From Butyrivibrio sp. LB2008 (GTDB lineage Bacteria > Bacillota > Clostridia > Lachnospirales > Lachnospiraceae): a stretch of 64,000 nt of DNA. Shown piece after piece: positions 16,555 through 26,477 of this stretch (within the stretch, counting starts at the first letter, position 1; every line of letters starts with the position of its first letter). The translations under genes and the position numbers were made by a program. Below the pieces are notes generated by a model. That model made no database searches. It worked only from the letters and a program-made list of their open reading frames with translations, and was not told the DNA's origin. Where the stretch lies: NCBI RefSeq assembly GCF_000621565.1, contig NZ_JHXZ01000015.1, positions 1 to 64,000 on the forward strand, written 5' to 3'.

Positions 16555-17910
16555 TCAAGCTAATAATGCAGTTGCTATGTTAAGGAAAACAAGCAGTGAC
16601 AATGCGTCAACTATTGTTGTAATAAACGGACTTGCCATAACTGCCGGATCGAACCCAAAACGTGATGCCAACATAGGGAGGAAACATCCAACAAGCTTGG
16701 CAATAAGTACGACAACAAACAATGTAAGACAAACAACAGCTGAAGTTGCGATTGGAACACCGTGAGCAAAGATCAGCAGTCTGAGAAAGTTTGCAACGGC
16801 AAGTGTAAAACCGCAAAGTACCGCAACTCGTATCTCTTTCCAGACAATTTTAAATAAGTCTTTAAATTCAATTTCTTTAAGTGACAATCCACGAATGATT
16901 GAAACACTTGCCTGTGAGCCTGCATTTCCGCCTGTGTCCATAAGCATTGGAATATATGCGGTAAGAGCAAAGGCTGTTAAAGCTGCTTCATAGTGTGCGA
17001 TTATCCCTCCGGTAAATGTTGCGCTGATCATAAGGAATAGCAGCCAGGGAATTCTTTTTCTGTATGTTTCTAAAATTCCAACTTTAGGATAAGGCTTATC
17101 TGACGGCACGATAGCAGCCATCTTCTCGATATCCTCGGTAGCCTCTTCTTCCAGGATGTCCACAACGTCATCGATGGTGATGATTCCGACCATTCGTGAT
17201 TCGTTGTCTACAACAGGCATTGCTGTAAATCCGTACTTCTGGAAGATTCTTGCAGCTTCTTCCTGGTCGGTCATAGTATTGATGCTGATGACATTTGTGT
17301 TCATTATGTCGCCGATGATCTCATCGGGTTTCATTATAAGCAAGTATCTTAGTGCAACTGTTCCGACAAGAATTTTCTGCCTTGTAACAACATAACAGAT
17401 GTTGATGGTTTCTGAATCAACGCCCTTTTTTCTTATCCTGTCGATTGCATCTGTGACAGTCATGTCTTCGCGGAGGTCTACGTACTCCACGGTCATGATA
17501 CTTCCGGCAGAGTCTTCGGGATATCGGAGCAGGTGATTGATATCGGCTCTTGTCTCGGGACTTGCGCTTGCAAGTATGCGTTTTACTACACTGGCGGGCA
17601 TCTCTTCCAAAAGGTCGGTAGCATCATCCGCCATTAGATTGTCAATAATGTTGGAAGCTTCTCGGTCTGACAGTGAACGGATGATATACTGCTGATCATC
17701 CAGTTCCAGGTCGGCGAATACATCCGCAGCCATGTCTTTGGGGAGGATTCTGAACATCTTAAGGGAATCCTCGTCTTCCATCTCGCCCATTGCAGCAGCT
17801 ATATCAACTGTGTTCATTTCCGAGATGGTCTGGCGGAGCATGGTGTATTGCCTTGCATCAAGAAGTTCTTTCAGGATTTCAACGATTGTTTTCTCTTCTT
17901 GTAATTCCAT
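16555..17910 (-). CDS. mgtE: Magnesium transporter MgtE
   Basis: 451-residue channel-type Mg2+ transporter. From the N-terminus: an MgtE_N superhelical domain (about 20–130), a tandem CBS pair (about 135–255, e.g. VGTVALRYLLIM, MVGIITIDDVVDILEEE), the connecting helix, then five membrane helices with the pore signature MLMDTGGNAGSQ. Cytosolic Mg2+ bound by the N and CBS domains closes the pore. Ribosome site AAGGAG. It has an unusual leader with a coupled short ORF. Confidence 0.95.
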   Translation of the reverse strand: MELQEEKTIVEILKELLDARQYTMLRQTISEMNTVDIAAAMGEMEDEDSLKMFRILPKDMAADVFADLELDDQQYIIRSLSDREASNIIDNLMADDATDLLEEMPASVVKRILASASPETRADINHLLRYPEDSAGSIMTVEYVDLREDMTVTDAIDRIRKKGVDSETINICYVVTRQKILVGTVALRYLLIMKPDEIIGDIMNTNVISINTMTDQEEAARIFQKYGFTAMPVVDNESRMVGIITIDDVVDILEEEATEDIEKMAAIVPSDKPYPKVGILETYRKRIPWLLFLMISATFTGGIIAHYEAALTAFALTAYIPMLMDTGGNAGSQASVSIIRGLSLKEIEFKDLFKIVWKEIRVAVLCGFTLAVANFLRLLIFAHGVPIATSAVVCLTLFVVVLIAKLVGCFLPMLASRFGFDPAVMASPFITTIVDALSLLVFLNIATALLA

Positions 17911-17995
17911 GGTAATCTCCTTTTGCGTATGTGGTTTTTATGGTACTTCGACCAGGAGCAGGATCACTGCCGCATCGATGTGAATCTGACTTCAT
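17879..17995 (-). CDS. 38-codon leader ORF overlapping the start of mgtE
   Basis: Starts at an ATG behind AAAGGTGG and encodes MKSDSHRCGSDPAPGRSTIK followed by 18 more residues, stopping 32 nt inside mgtE in another frame. The start codon lies in the left arm of a 12-bp stem, and its ribosome site overlaps the stem's outer edge. The peptide is rich in Ser, Arg, Pro and Asp. It could be a regulatory leader peptide; expression is unproven. Confidence 0.4.
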   Translation of the reverse strand: MKSDSHRCGSDPAPGRSTIKTTYAKGDYHGITRRENNR

Positions 17996-18004
17996 AAAAA
18001 CCAC
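17931..18004 (-). promoter_or_regulatory. mgtE leader stem (12-bp perfect)
   Basis: On the mRNA strand GTGGTTTTTATG pairs with CATAAAAACCAC, 50 nt apart. The first arm contains the leader ORF's ATG; the second ends 20 nt before the mgtE ATG. I could not match the region to the M-box consensus. Between here and the next gene start (18290) I see only A/T-rich, presumably divergent, promoter DNA. Confidence 0.5.
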
Positions 18005-18289
18005 CACCTTTCATTCGGGGATTATCCACTTATCGTGAATCGAATAGCTCAAGACATTGAGCAAGTTTACTTTAACACAAATTGGCAGACTTGTGTATAG
18101 AAAGATTTGATTAAACTGATAGCTTCAGAAGTTGTTTTTAAAATATCGCAAATACTGCAACACAATTTAGTCAGGAAGCAAGTTTTGGTTGTCATAATAC
18201 TAAGAATGAGTTATCTTAATAGTGTCATTTTGGGAAGAGAAAAAGTTACTTGTTGTGGGGGCGTTATATGTAGAAAATGAGAGGATAAA

Positions 18290-18976
18290 ATGAAAAAGAA
18301 TTTAAAAAGAATCAGACGTTTGGTAGCGGCGATTGCATTGTTTTTCTTTTTGGTTGGGGTAGCCGGAACAGATGCTTATGCGATTGACAAAAAAGTGCGC
18401 TTAGAAAAGGGAAATACCGCGGTAGATATTGTTCTGCCTGAGTACGGAACATGCTTTATGGGTGGTAAGACTGTTTATTCCGATGGTACGGGGCGTCTTA
18501 GAAATGCTGCCGAAGTTTCCAGACTCATGGCTAACAGCGGCTATGATCTTTGGGTTTCAGCCAATGACGGTGAGATGTCTGTATCGGTCGAGAACTTCGA
18601 TACAAAGGGTGCAGATCTTTATAACATGCCTGATGAAGCAATCAAAAAGTTCTTCGGTGATCTTGAAGGACAAATCCGCAATTCGATGAAAAAAGAGGGC
18701 GTAAAGGTAAGCGAGATAACAACTGATATTGTCAAATACAATAAAAGCAAATATCTTCGCGTGAAGACTGTGGCAGAGCCGCCTTATGCCGAAATCTATC
18801 AGTTTTGTACTCTCAAGCAGAACAAGATGATCACATTGAAACTTGTCTGCTATAACAATGTCGGCGACATAAATTCCTACAAACTTAATCCAAATGAAAT
18901 AGTTGGAAAGATGACCATTGAAAAAGTGCCTGAAAAAGCGCCTGAGAAAGCGGGAAACAGGCCCGGTGTCAGATGA
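18290..18976 (+). CDS. Exported protein of unknown function
   Basis: 228 residues with a classical signal peptide (basic MKKNLKRIRRLV, hydrophobic AIALFFFLVGVAG, likely cleavage after AYA). The mature part is a mixed alpha/beta domain with no catalytic motif I recognise (starts KVRLEKGNTAVDIVLPEYG). The C-terminus is a short lysine/proline repeat (VPEKAPEKAG). Ribosome site GAGAGGAT. It may be processed or anchored at the cell wall. No family assignment offered. Confidence 0.8.
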   Translation: MKKNLKRIRRLVAAIALFFFLVGVAGTDAYAIDKKVRLEKGNTAVDIVLPEYGTCFMGGKTVYSDGTGRLRNAAEVSRLMANSGYDLWVSANDGEMSVSVENFDTKGADLYNMPDEAIKKFFGDLEGQIRNSMKKEGVKVSEITTDIVKYNKSKYLRVKTVAEPPYAEIYQFCTLKQNKMITLKLVCYNNVGDINSYKLNPNEIVGKMTIEKVPEKAPEKAGNRPGVR

Positions 18977-19100
18977 TTTAACGTCAATTATCAGATAATA
19001 TTAAGAATATTATAAAAATTTTAGTTTTATGATGAAGTAAAGGTATCTTTTTGCCGATATACATTATATAATTAATGTACGAAAGATCGGAGGTGGTCTT

Positions 19101-19766
19101 ATGGGCAAGAAGTGTCTTATTGTAACTGTTGTTATGGGCATATTGCTTACTGTTTTTAGTATTGGGAAAACAGTTGATACCTGCCCAGAGTCTGGTGTTT
19201 CGGAAGGCGTTGGAGTAGACCGAAAACCGGTAATTTATCTATATCCTGAAGAGGACGATACGGAGGTTTCCGTAACGCTTGATTACGATGGCAATCTGGT
19301 TGAGCTTGATCCTGAATTCAATATAGATAACGGTTGGAAGGTTACGGCTGACAGAGACGGAACGATCACCTTTGAAGGAGAGAAGTATGACTATCTCTAT
19401 TGGGAAGGGGATCCCAGACACAATTACAACTTTTTCTCAGGCTTCTGTGTAAGGGGTGAAGAGACGGAGGCTTTCCTTAAAGCGAAGCTTACCGAGATCG
19501 GACTTAATGAGAAAGAGATAGCTGAATTTATTGAGTATTGGATGCCTCAGATGGCAGGAAACGAGTATAACGTTATCAGTTTTCAGGGAAGCGCTTATAC
19601 AAAGGGTGCAAAGCTTAACATAGAGCCCAAGCCGGATACTCTCATTCGTGTATTTATGGCTTGGTATCCTTCGGATAGATACGTTCTTCTTAATCCGCAG
19701 TATTTGGATGAATTCAACAGAGAAGGCTTTACTGTTGTTGAGTGGGGTGGAAACAGGGTTAAATAA
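19101..19766 (+). CDS. Exported 'KPVIYLYP' family protein
   Basis: 221 residues with an N-terminal hydrophobic segment (signal peptide or anchor, residues 4–22). The conserved KPVIYLYPEEDDTEVSVTLD opening is followed by WKVTADRDGTITF, YDYLYWEGD, and AEFIEYWMPQM. I recall this family as widespread in bacteria, often secreted, without an assigned function. Ribosome site GGAGGTGG. TATAAT at 19067–19072 may be its -10. Confidence 0.8.
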   Translation: MGKKCLIVTVVMGILLTVFSIGKTVDTCPESGVSEGVGVDRKPVIYLYPEEDDTEVSVTLDYDGNLVELDPEFNIDNGWKVTADRDGTITFEGEKYDYLYWEGDPRHNYNFFSGFCVRGEETEAFLKAKLTEIGLNEKEIAEFIEYWMPQMAGNEYNVISFQGSAYTKGAKLNIEPKPDTLIRVFMAWYPSDRYVLLNPQYLDEFNREGFTVVEWGGNRVK

Positions 19767-19811
19767 GGTTTGGTGTTTTCACTTGCAACTATTACAATGT
19801 TGGTCTAAAAT

Positions 19812-19854
19812 GTTGTGCGTGGTATTGGATAAAAATATCGCGCACAACTTTTTT
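19812..19854 (+). terminator. Terminator between the KPVIYLYP gene and aspS
   Basis: GTTGTGCG pairs with CGCACAAC, 21-nt loop, followed by six T. Confidence 0.75.
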
Positions 19855-19892
19855 AATGCAGATTTAATGAATAAAAGAATGGAGTAACACTA

Positions 19893-21701
19893 ATGATGCA
19901 ATCACGTACACATAACTGCGGTGAACTTCGTATTGATAATGTCGGCGAGAGCGTAACTCTTGTCGGATGGCTTGAGAATATGAGAGAAGTCGGAAGCGGA
20001 CTTGGATTCGTAGTTCTTCGCGATTTCTACGGCACAACTCAGATCGTCCTTGAGACTGAAGAGATGGTTAAGACAGCCAAGGCGATCAACAAGGAATCAA
20101 CAATTTCCGTAAAGGGAGTTGTAAGAGAGAGAAGTTCCAAGAACCCGAAGCAGGAAACCGGAGACATCGAAGTTGTTCCCGAATCAATCGAGATTTTGGG
20201 ACGCTGCCGTTATAACGAGCTTCCTTTTGAGATCAACCACTCAAGAGAAGCTGACGAGACTGCACGTCTTAAATATCGTTACCTTGATCTCAGAAATCCT
20301 GAGGTTAAAAAGAATATTATCTTAAGATGCAACGTTGTTGCCGCTCTCAGAAGCGCTATGACTGAACATGGCTTCCTTGAGATCACAACACCTATACTTA
20401 CAGCATCTTCACCTGAGGGCGCAAGAGACTATCTTGTACCTGCAAGAAAGCATCCGGGTAAGTTTTATGCACTTCCCCAGGCTCCTCAGCAGTTCAAGCA
20501 GCTCCTTATGACAGCAGGATTTGACCGCTACTTCCAGATCGCTCCCTGCTTCCGTGATGAGGATGCAAGAGGAGACAGAAGTCCCGGAGAATTCTATCAG
20601 CTTGATATGGAAATGGCATTCGCTTCACAGGAAGACGTATTTGCCGTTATCGAGGATGTTCTTCCTCCTATATTTGCTAAATACGGGAACTACGACCGTG
20701 CTTCAGGAGCTCCTTTCATGAGAATTCCTTATCTTGAGGCTATGGAGAAATACGGAACGGATAAGCCCGATCTCAGAATCGACCTTACTGTTCAGGACGC
20801 TACGGAAGTTCTTGCAGATTGTGGATTCGGACCTTTTGCTACAAAGGCAGAAGACGGTTCTGCAACAGACGTAAGAGTAAAGGCTGTTGTAATCTCTGAT
20901 TTCAAAGAGAGCAGAAAGTTCATCGACAAGACTATCGGAGATGTAGAAGTTCAGTCAGGTAACAAGGCATATTGGTTCAGAATGGACGATAACAGCGAGC
21001 TTGTAGGCGGAATTGCTAAGTTCGTTGCACCTATCAAGGATAAAGTAGTTGAGGCACTTGGCGTTAAGCCGGGAGACCTTGTTGTTCTTTCAAGCGGCAA
21101 GCTTGGTGCGGCTCAGAAGACAGCAGGTGTTGTTGTTAAGACATTCGGCGCTGCTGTTCCCGGACACATGGATAAAGAGCAGTATACATTCTGCTGGATA
21201 GTAGATTTCCCTATGTACGAGATCGGTGAGGAGTCAGGCGAGCTTGAGTTCTGCCACAATCCTTTCTCTATGCCAAGCGGCGGTCTTGAGACTCTTCTTA
21301 AGGCTGAGAGAGGTGAGATCGATCCTCTTTCTATCACAGCTGATCAGTACGACCTTGTATGTAATGGCGTTGAGCTTTCATCGGGAGCTGTTCGTAACCA
21401 CGATCCAGAGATCATGATAAAGGCATTTGAGATGGTAAGACTTGGAGAGGAAGACGTTAAGGCCAAGTTCCCTGCCATGTACAACGCATTCTGCTACGGA
21501 GCACCTCCGCACGCAGGAATCGCACCCGGAGTAGACCGTATGGTAATGCTTCTTGCCGGAGAGGATTCTATCAGAGAGATCATTCCTTTCCCTATGAACA
21601 AGAATGCACAGGATGTAATGATGGGAGCACCCGGATACGTAACAGACAAGCAGCTTGAGGAACTTCACATTAAGACAACTGCTGTTGAAGAAGAACAGTA
21701 A
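19893..21701 (+). CDS. aspS: Aspartyl-tRNA synthetase
   Basis: 602-residue class II synthetase of the bacterial type. It has the OB-fold anticodon domain at the N-terminus (CGELRIDNVGESVTLVGWLE), motif 2 (FRDEDARGDRSPGEFYQLD), the GAD insertion domain (about 290–410) and motif 3 (GIAPGVDRMVMLL). It attaches aspartate to tRNA-Asp; whether it also charges tRNA-Asn cannot be decided here. A second ATG follows the first directly. Confidence 0.97.
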   Translation: MMQSRTHNCGELRIDNVGESVTLVGWLENMREVGSGLGFVVLRDFYGTTQIVLETEEMVKTAKAINKESTISVKGVVRERSSKNPKQETGDIEVVPESIEILGRCRYNELPFEINHSREADETARLKYRYLDLRNPEVKKNIILRCNVVAALRSAMTEHGFLEITTPILTASSPEGARDYLVPARKHPGKFYALPQAPQQFKQLLMTAGFDRYFQIAPCFRDEDARGDRSPGEFYQLDMEMAFASQEDVFAVIEDVLPPIFAKYGNYDRASGAPFMRIPYLEAMEKYGTDKPDLRIDLTVQDATEVLADCGFGPFATKAEDGSATDVRVKAVVISDFKESRKFIDKTIGDVEVQSGNKAYWFRMDDNSELVGGIAKFVAPIKDKVVEALGVKPGDLVVLSSGKLGAAQKTAGVVVKTFGAAVPGHMDKEQYTFCWIVDFPMYEIGEESGELEFCHNPFSMPSGGLETLLKAERGEIDPLSITADQYDLVCNGVELSSGAVRNHDPEIMIKAFEMVRLGEEDVKAKFPAMYNAFCYGAPPHAGIAPGVDRMVMLLAGEDSIREIIPFPMNKNAQDVMMGAPGYVTDKQLEELHIKTTAVEEEQ

Positions 21702-21728
21702 AAAGAATATATTGAATTATAGTTGAGC

Positions 21729-21778
21729 AAAGTCGCTTAAATACAGAGTATATTATCTGTCATTTGAGCGGCTTTTTC
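21729..21778 (+). terminator. Terminator after aspS
   Basis: AAGTCGCTTAAATACAGA pairs with TCTGTCATTTGAGCGGCTT with small mismatches, followed by TTTTTC. Confidence 0.75.
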
Positions 21779-21867
21779 ATTTTTGTTGCGACATTTTTGT
21801 GCGAGAATCGAATGGTTTTCTAATTTTGGCATGTACTTTGCAAAAGTAGCTTATTGACAGGGATTGG

Positions 21868-21896
21868 TTGAGAAATGAACGTAAATAGAGTATCAT
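21868..21896 (+). promoter_or_regulatory. Candidate promoter of the atp operon
   Basis: TTGAGA, 17-nt spacer, TATCAT. It lies 27 nt before the first atp gene. A TTGACA further upstream (21854) has no well-spaced -10. Confidence 0.4.
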
Positions 21897-21923
21897 ATAA
21901 ATTAGGTTTGTTTCGACTTTTAT

Positions 21924-22223
21924 ATGAAAAGGAGCGTAGTCAGAATTCAGATGCAAATGAAGCGAATGTCTGAAATACTTGGTCAATTTGCGATGGTTGG
22001 TCAACTGGGGCTTTCTTTGATAATGCCTCTTTTGATGTGTCTGATCGGCTGTTATCTGTTATGCTCTAAGCTTTCGGTAGGAGCGTGGGTGTACATACCC
22101 GGGTTTATTTTGGGGCTTGGAGGTTCTATTACAACTGCGTATAAGGTGTATCTGCAAGTAATCAACAAAGAAGAAAAAAAGAAGAAAAACAACAACGAAG
22201 TGTCTTTCAACAGGCATCATTGA
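21924..22223 (+). CDS. AtpZ/AtpI-like small membrane protein
   Basis: Up to 99 residues with two membrane helices (about 22–45 and 52–75) and a highly charged C-terminus (EEKKKKNNN). Position before atpB and the two-helix form fit the AtpZ family of F-ATPase accessory proteins, linked to ring assembly or Mg2+ supply. No clear ribosome site precedes the first ATG; an AGGAG lies just after it and ATGs follow at codons 10 and 12, so the true start is uncertain. Confidence 0.65.
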   Translation: MKRSVVRIQMQMKRMSEILGQFAMVGQLGLSLIMPLLMCLIGCYLLCSKLSVGAWVYIPGFILGLGGSITTAYKVYLQVINKEEKKKKNNNEVSFNRHH

Positions 22224-22251
22224 ATTAATACAGACGGAAAGAGGACAGCAA

Positions 22252-22662
22252 ATGAAATTACAGAAGGCTGTAAAAAAAGAAGCAGGAATAATTGCTACAA
22301 GCGTAGCGGTAGGCGTTCTTGCTATGTATCTCGTATTTTTTTGTTTGCACATGGTAGTTCCCGATTGGGCGCCATTTGACATAAAAGTTATCATAGGCGG
22401 AATAGGCGGTTATATGGTCGCTGTAGGTAATTTCTTAGGCATGGCGGTATCTGTGCAAAAAGTAGCATCTATTGAAGATGAAGACAGAGCAAGGAAGACA
22501 ATGGGAGTGAGCTATAGGTATAGAACGATGATTCAGTTTCTCTGGATTATTCTTTCTATAGTCTTACCGTTTATCAATCCGGTAGCGGGTATAGCACCCT
22601 TATTTATTCCAAGCATTGTGATTAAATTACGCGGGATTATATCTGCGGGGAAAGGAGGTTGA
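22252..22662 (+). CDS. atpI: ATP synthase subunit I-like membrane protein
   Basis: 136 residues, four hydrophobic helices, directly before the subunit a gene. Size, topology and position match AtpI (subunit I), thought to help assemble the c-ring. Sequence conservation in this family is low, so placement carries most of the weight. Confidence 0.65.
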   Translation: MKLQKAVKKEAGIIATSVAVGVLAMYLVFFCLHMVVPDWAPFDIKVIIGGIGGYMVAVGNFLGMAVSVQKVASIEDEDRARKTMGVSYRYRTMIQFLWIILSIVLPFINPVAGIAPLFIPSIVIKLRGIISAGKGG

Positions 22663-22672
22663 AGGCGAAGAT

Positions 22673-23443
22673 ATGAGTAAAGAATTCTCAGTCGTAGGTC
22701 CTAAGATATATGCGACTATCCACACCGGAATCCCGATTCTCGGTGATATCAACATTACCGAAACCTTAGTGGTTACGTGGATCGTAATGCTGATAATAAC
22801 AGGATTGTGCATATTCCTTACAAGGGATCTTAAGATGGAGAACATTTCAAAGAGACAGGCGTTTGCTGAAATGCTTGTTGAAATGGGAAATAACTTTGTT
22901 CGTAATAACACCGGAGGCACTAAATTTGATAAGTTGATCCCGTTTGTATCGGCGTTATTTGTTACAAGTGTGGTTTCAAACCTTATCAGCCTTATTGGGC
23001 TACGAAGCCCGACAGCAGACTTATCTACAGAAGCCGCCTGGGCGATTGTCGTATTCATCATGATTACGTCGACTAAGATAAAGACTAATGGATTAGGCGG
23101 ATATTTAAAGGGATTTACGACACCTATTGCGGTTATGACCCCGTTCAATATTCTTTCAGAGCTTGCTACGCCGGTTAGTATGGCGTGCCGTCACTTTGGA
23201 AATATTCTCTCGGGTGTAGTTATCGATGGTCTTATCTACTGGGCATTGGGACTGGCATCATCTGCACTGCTCGGACTGATTCCGGGAGTTGTGGGTAACT
23301 TCCTCTCAAAGATACCAATCTTGGGAGTAGGTTTGCCGGCGATCACAGGCGTATACTTTGACTGGTTCTCAGGATGTATGCAGGCATTTATTTTCTGCAT
23401 GCTGACAGTAATGTATATCGCAAATGCAGCAGAAGAAGGCTGA
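22673..23443 (+). CDS. atpB: F-ATPase subunit a
   Basis: 256-residue membrane stator subunit forming the ion half-channels. The essential arginine lies in ATPVSMACRHFGNILSG. The last helices end FIFCMLTVMYIANAAEEG. Ribosome site GGAGG overlaps the end of the preceding gene. Confidence 0.94.
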   Translation: MSKEFSVVGPKIYATIHTGIPILGDINITETLVVTWIVMLIITGLCIFLTRDLKMENISKRQAFAEMLVEMGNNFVRNNTGGTKFDKLIPFVSALFVTSVVSNLISLIGLRSPTADLSTEAAWAIVVFIMITSTKIKTNGLGGYLKGFTTPIAVMTPFNILSELATPVSMACRHFGNILSGVVIDGLIYWALGLASSALLGLIPGVVGNFLSKIPILGVGLPAITGVYFDWFSGCMQAFIFCMLTVMYIANAAEEG

Positions 23444-23473
23444 CAAAAAGTAAATAATAATAAAAACAATTAA

Positions 23474-23779
<306 letters not shown>

Positions 23780-23812
23780 TGTAACAAGCTTCAATAACGA
23801 AGGAGAAATAAT

Positions 23813-24346
23813 ATGGGAATACAGGCTTTATTGGCATTTGCTGCATCGAATGAGACGCAGGATCTTGTCACAGTTGGTCCTTGGACCCTTATTTTTCAGA
23901 TCTGTAACCTCTTTATACAGGTTCATCTTATAAAGAAATACCTGTTCAAGCCTATCAACGATATTCTTGAGAAGAGACAGAATCTTGCGGATAAGGCAAT
24001 CAAGGAAGCAAGAGAAGCCAAGGAAGAAGCAGATTCTCTCAAAGATCAATATGAGAGCAGCCTGACAAATGCTCATTCGGAAGCTGCACAGATCGTATCT
24101 GATGCACAGAAAGAAGCACAGGTCAAAGCAGACGCAATGGTGCATGAAGCACAGAAAGAAGCGGCTGATATCAAGGCTAGAGCTGCTGCTGATATTGAGC
24201 AGGAGAAGAAGAAAGCTATCAACGAGGCTAAAGATGAAATCGGCGGACTTGCAATGGATATTGCAGGTAAGGTCGTTGAAAAAGAGATAAATGAAAATGA
24301 TCACAAGAAGCTCATTGAAGACTTTATAAGCAAAGTCGGAGCTTGA
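23813..24346 (+). CDS. atpF: F-ATPase subunit b
   Basis: 177-residue peripheral stalk subunit: one N-terminal membrane helix (about 22–40), then a long charged, alanine-rich coiled coil (EAREAKEEADSLKDQYESSL onwards) ending near the delta-binding C-terminus. Ribosome site GAAGGAG. Confidence 0.93.
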   Translation: MGIQALLAFAASNETQDLVTVGPWTLIFQICNLFIQVHLIKKYLFKPINDILEKRQNLADKAIKEAREAKEEADSLKDQYESSLTNAHSEAAQIVSDAQKEAQVKADAMVHEAQKEAADIKARAAADIEQEKKKAINEAKDEIGGLAMDIAGKVVEKEINENDHKKLIEDFISKVGA

Positions 24347-24365
24347 TCGCAGAAAAGAGGTAATC

Positions 24366-24905
24366 ATGAGTAAAGCTGGAGATCTTTATGGGCAGAGCCT
24401 ATATGATCTGGCAGCAGAAGTGAACCTTACGGATGAAATACTGGGACAGATGGAGGTGATAGAAGGACTCTTTAAAGAGAATCCCGATTACATCACACTC
24501 CTTTCGGAACCGTCGGTTCCCAAAAAAGAGAGACTGCAGCTTGTTGATGATGCGCTCAAAGACGGCTGTCAGGAATATCTTCTGAATTTCATCAAGATTC
24601 TTATTGAGAAAGATTTGCTTAGAGAGTTTTCGGCTTGCCGAAAGAGATTCAGGAAGTGTTACAACTCGGACAACGGCATCGCAGATGCTCTTGTTACATC
24701 TGCTGTTGCGCTTGATGAGTCACAAGTAACCAAGCTCAAAGAGAAACTTGAGGGAATAAGCGGCAAAAAAGTTTTGCTAAGACAGAAGGTAGATCCCGGA
24801 ATCCTAGGTGGTGTCCGTGTTGATCTTGAGGGACAGCTTTTTGACGGAACGGTCAAAGGCAGGTTATCCGAACTTAAGAGACGAGTCGACGAGACAATTA
24901 TATAA
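24366..24905 (+). CDS. atpH: F-ATPase subunit delta
   Basis: 179-residue stator cap linking subunit b to the alpha/beta head. N-terminal helical bundle (YGQSLYDLAAEVNL) and conserved C-terminal PGILGGVRVDLEGQLFDGTV. Lies 20 nt after atpF. Confidence 0.94.
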   Translation: MSKAGDLYGQSLYDLAAEVNLTDEILGQMEVIEGLFKENPDYITLLSEPSVPKKERLQLVDDALKDGCQEYLLNFIKILIEKDLLREFSACRKRFRKCYNSDNGIADALVTSAVALDESQVTKLKEKLEGISGKKVLLRQKVDPGILGGVRVDLEGQLFDGTVKGRLSELKRRVDETII

Positions 24906-24929
24906 ACCAAAATTACGTCGGAGGATAAT

Positions 24930-26462
24930 ATGGAACTAAAACCAGAAAAAATATCCGAGGTCATTCGAAGCCAGATAAAGAATTATCAGAATGCAATAAT
25001 CCAAAACGAGACAGGAACAGTTCTTACCGTCGGTGACGGTATCGCCAGAGTTAGCGGTCTTTTGAACTGTATGTCCGGAGAGCTTTTGGAGTTTGAGAAT
25101 GGTACATTCGGAATGGCTCAGAACCTCGAGGAAACAGTAGTATCAGCGGTTTTGTTCGGCGAGGATGTAGGAATCAGCGAAGGACAGACTGTTAAACGTA
25201 CGGGAAGAGTCGTATCCGTTCCCGTAGGAGATAAAATGATCGGACGTGTTGTTAACGCTATCGGTCAGCCTATTGACGGACAGGGACCAATTGAGACATC
25301 AGAGTACAGACCTGTTGAATCACCTGCTCCCGGAATCATTGATAGACAGCCGGTTAAGGAGCCTCTCCAGACCGGTATCAAAGCTATCGATTCAATGATC
25401 CCTATCGGTAGAGGTCAGCGTGAGCTTATCATCGGTGACAGACAGACCGGTAAGACAACAATCGCAATAGATACGATCCTTAACCAGAAGGGCAAGGACG
25501 TTATCTGTATTTACGTTGCTATCGGACAGAAACGTTCTACAGTAACGGCACTTGTTGAGGACCTTAAGAAGGGCGGAGCTATGGACTACACTATCGTAGT
25601 TGCAGCTACAGCTTCAGAACCCAGTCCTCTTCAGTACATTTCACCTTACACAGGTTGTGCAATGGGTGAGTACTTTATGAACAAAGGAAAGCACGTACTC
25701 TGCATCTATGACGATCTGTCAAAGCATGCGGTTGCATACCGTGCACTTTCACTTTTGATCAGAAGACCACCGGGACGTGAGGCTTATCCCGGAGACGTAT
25801 TCTACCTTCACTCAAGACTTCTTGAGAGAGCGGCTAAACTCTCTGATGAGAACGGCGGCGGATCGCTTACAGCCCTTCCTATCATTGAGACACAGGCAGG
25901 TGACGTATCTGCTTACATTCCTACAAACGTTATCTCCATCACCGATGGACAGATATTCCTTGAGACAGAGCTTTTCCACTCAGGAATCATGCCGGCTGTT
26001 AACCCCGGTATCTCTGTATCACGAGTAGGTGGTAACGCTCAGATCAAAGCGATGAAGAAGGTTGCCGGAACACTTAAGCTTGTTTATTCACAGTACCGTG
26101 AACTTCAGAGTTTCGCTCAGTTCGGATCTGACCTTGATGAAGATACCAAGGCACGTCTTGCACAGGGTGAACGTATCGTTGAAGTTCTTAAGCAGGACAA
26201 GAATAAGCCGGTTCCCGTTGAAAAGCAGGTAGCTATTCTCTATGCCGTAGTAAATAACATTCTTATGAAGGTTGATGCTGCGGATGTAGCGGAATACGAA
26301 GAAGGTCTTTATGACTTCCTTGACAGCGATCCTTCAGGAATTGCCGCACTTAAGGATATTCGCGAGACAGGTAAGCTTGAAGCCGAGACTGAGAACAAAC
26401 TTAAAGAGTCATTGAACGCATATACAGATAAGTTTTTGCAGCAAAAAGAGAGTGCAAAATAA
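24930..26462 (+). CDS. atpA: F-ATPase subunit alpha
   Basis: 510 residues. P-loop GDRQTGKT, the non-catalytic nucleotide site, and the arginine-finger region [11 protein letters not shown]. Length and N-terminal [16 protein letters not shown] are typical. Highly biased codons. Confidence 0.97.
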   Translation: MELKPEKISEVIRSQIKNYQNAIIQNETGTVLTVGDGIARVSGLLNCMSGELLEFENGTFGMAQNLEETVVSAVLFGEDVGISEGQTVKRTGRVVSVPVGDKMIGRVVNAIGQPIDGQGPIETSEYRPVESPAPGIIDRQPVKEPLQTGIKAIDSMIPIGRGQRELIIGDRQTGKTTIAIDTILNQKGKDVICIYVAIGQKRSTVTALVEDLKKGGAMDYTIVVAATASEPSPLQYISPYTGCAMGEYFMNKGKHVLCIYDDLSKHAVAYRALSLLIRRPPGREAYPGDVFYLHSRLLERAAKLSDENGGGSLTALPIIETQAGDVSAYIPTNVISITDGQIFLETELFHSGIMPAVNPGISVSRVGGNAQIKAMKKVAGTLKLVYSQYRELQSFAQFGSDLDEDTKARLAQGERIVEVLKQDKNKPVPVEKQVAILYAVVNNILMKVDAADVAEYEEGLYDFLDSDPSGIAALKDIRETGKLEAETENKLKESLNAYTDKFLQQKESAK

Positions 26463-26477
26463 TAGGAGGACATAAAG

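Noticed and set aside
17911-18060. M-box magnesium riboswitch upstream of mgtE
   Set aside because: I could not align the region with the M-box core I remember; a covariance-model scan would settle it.
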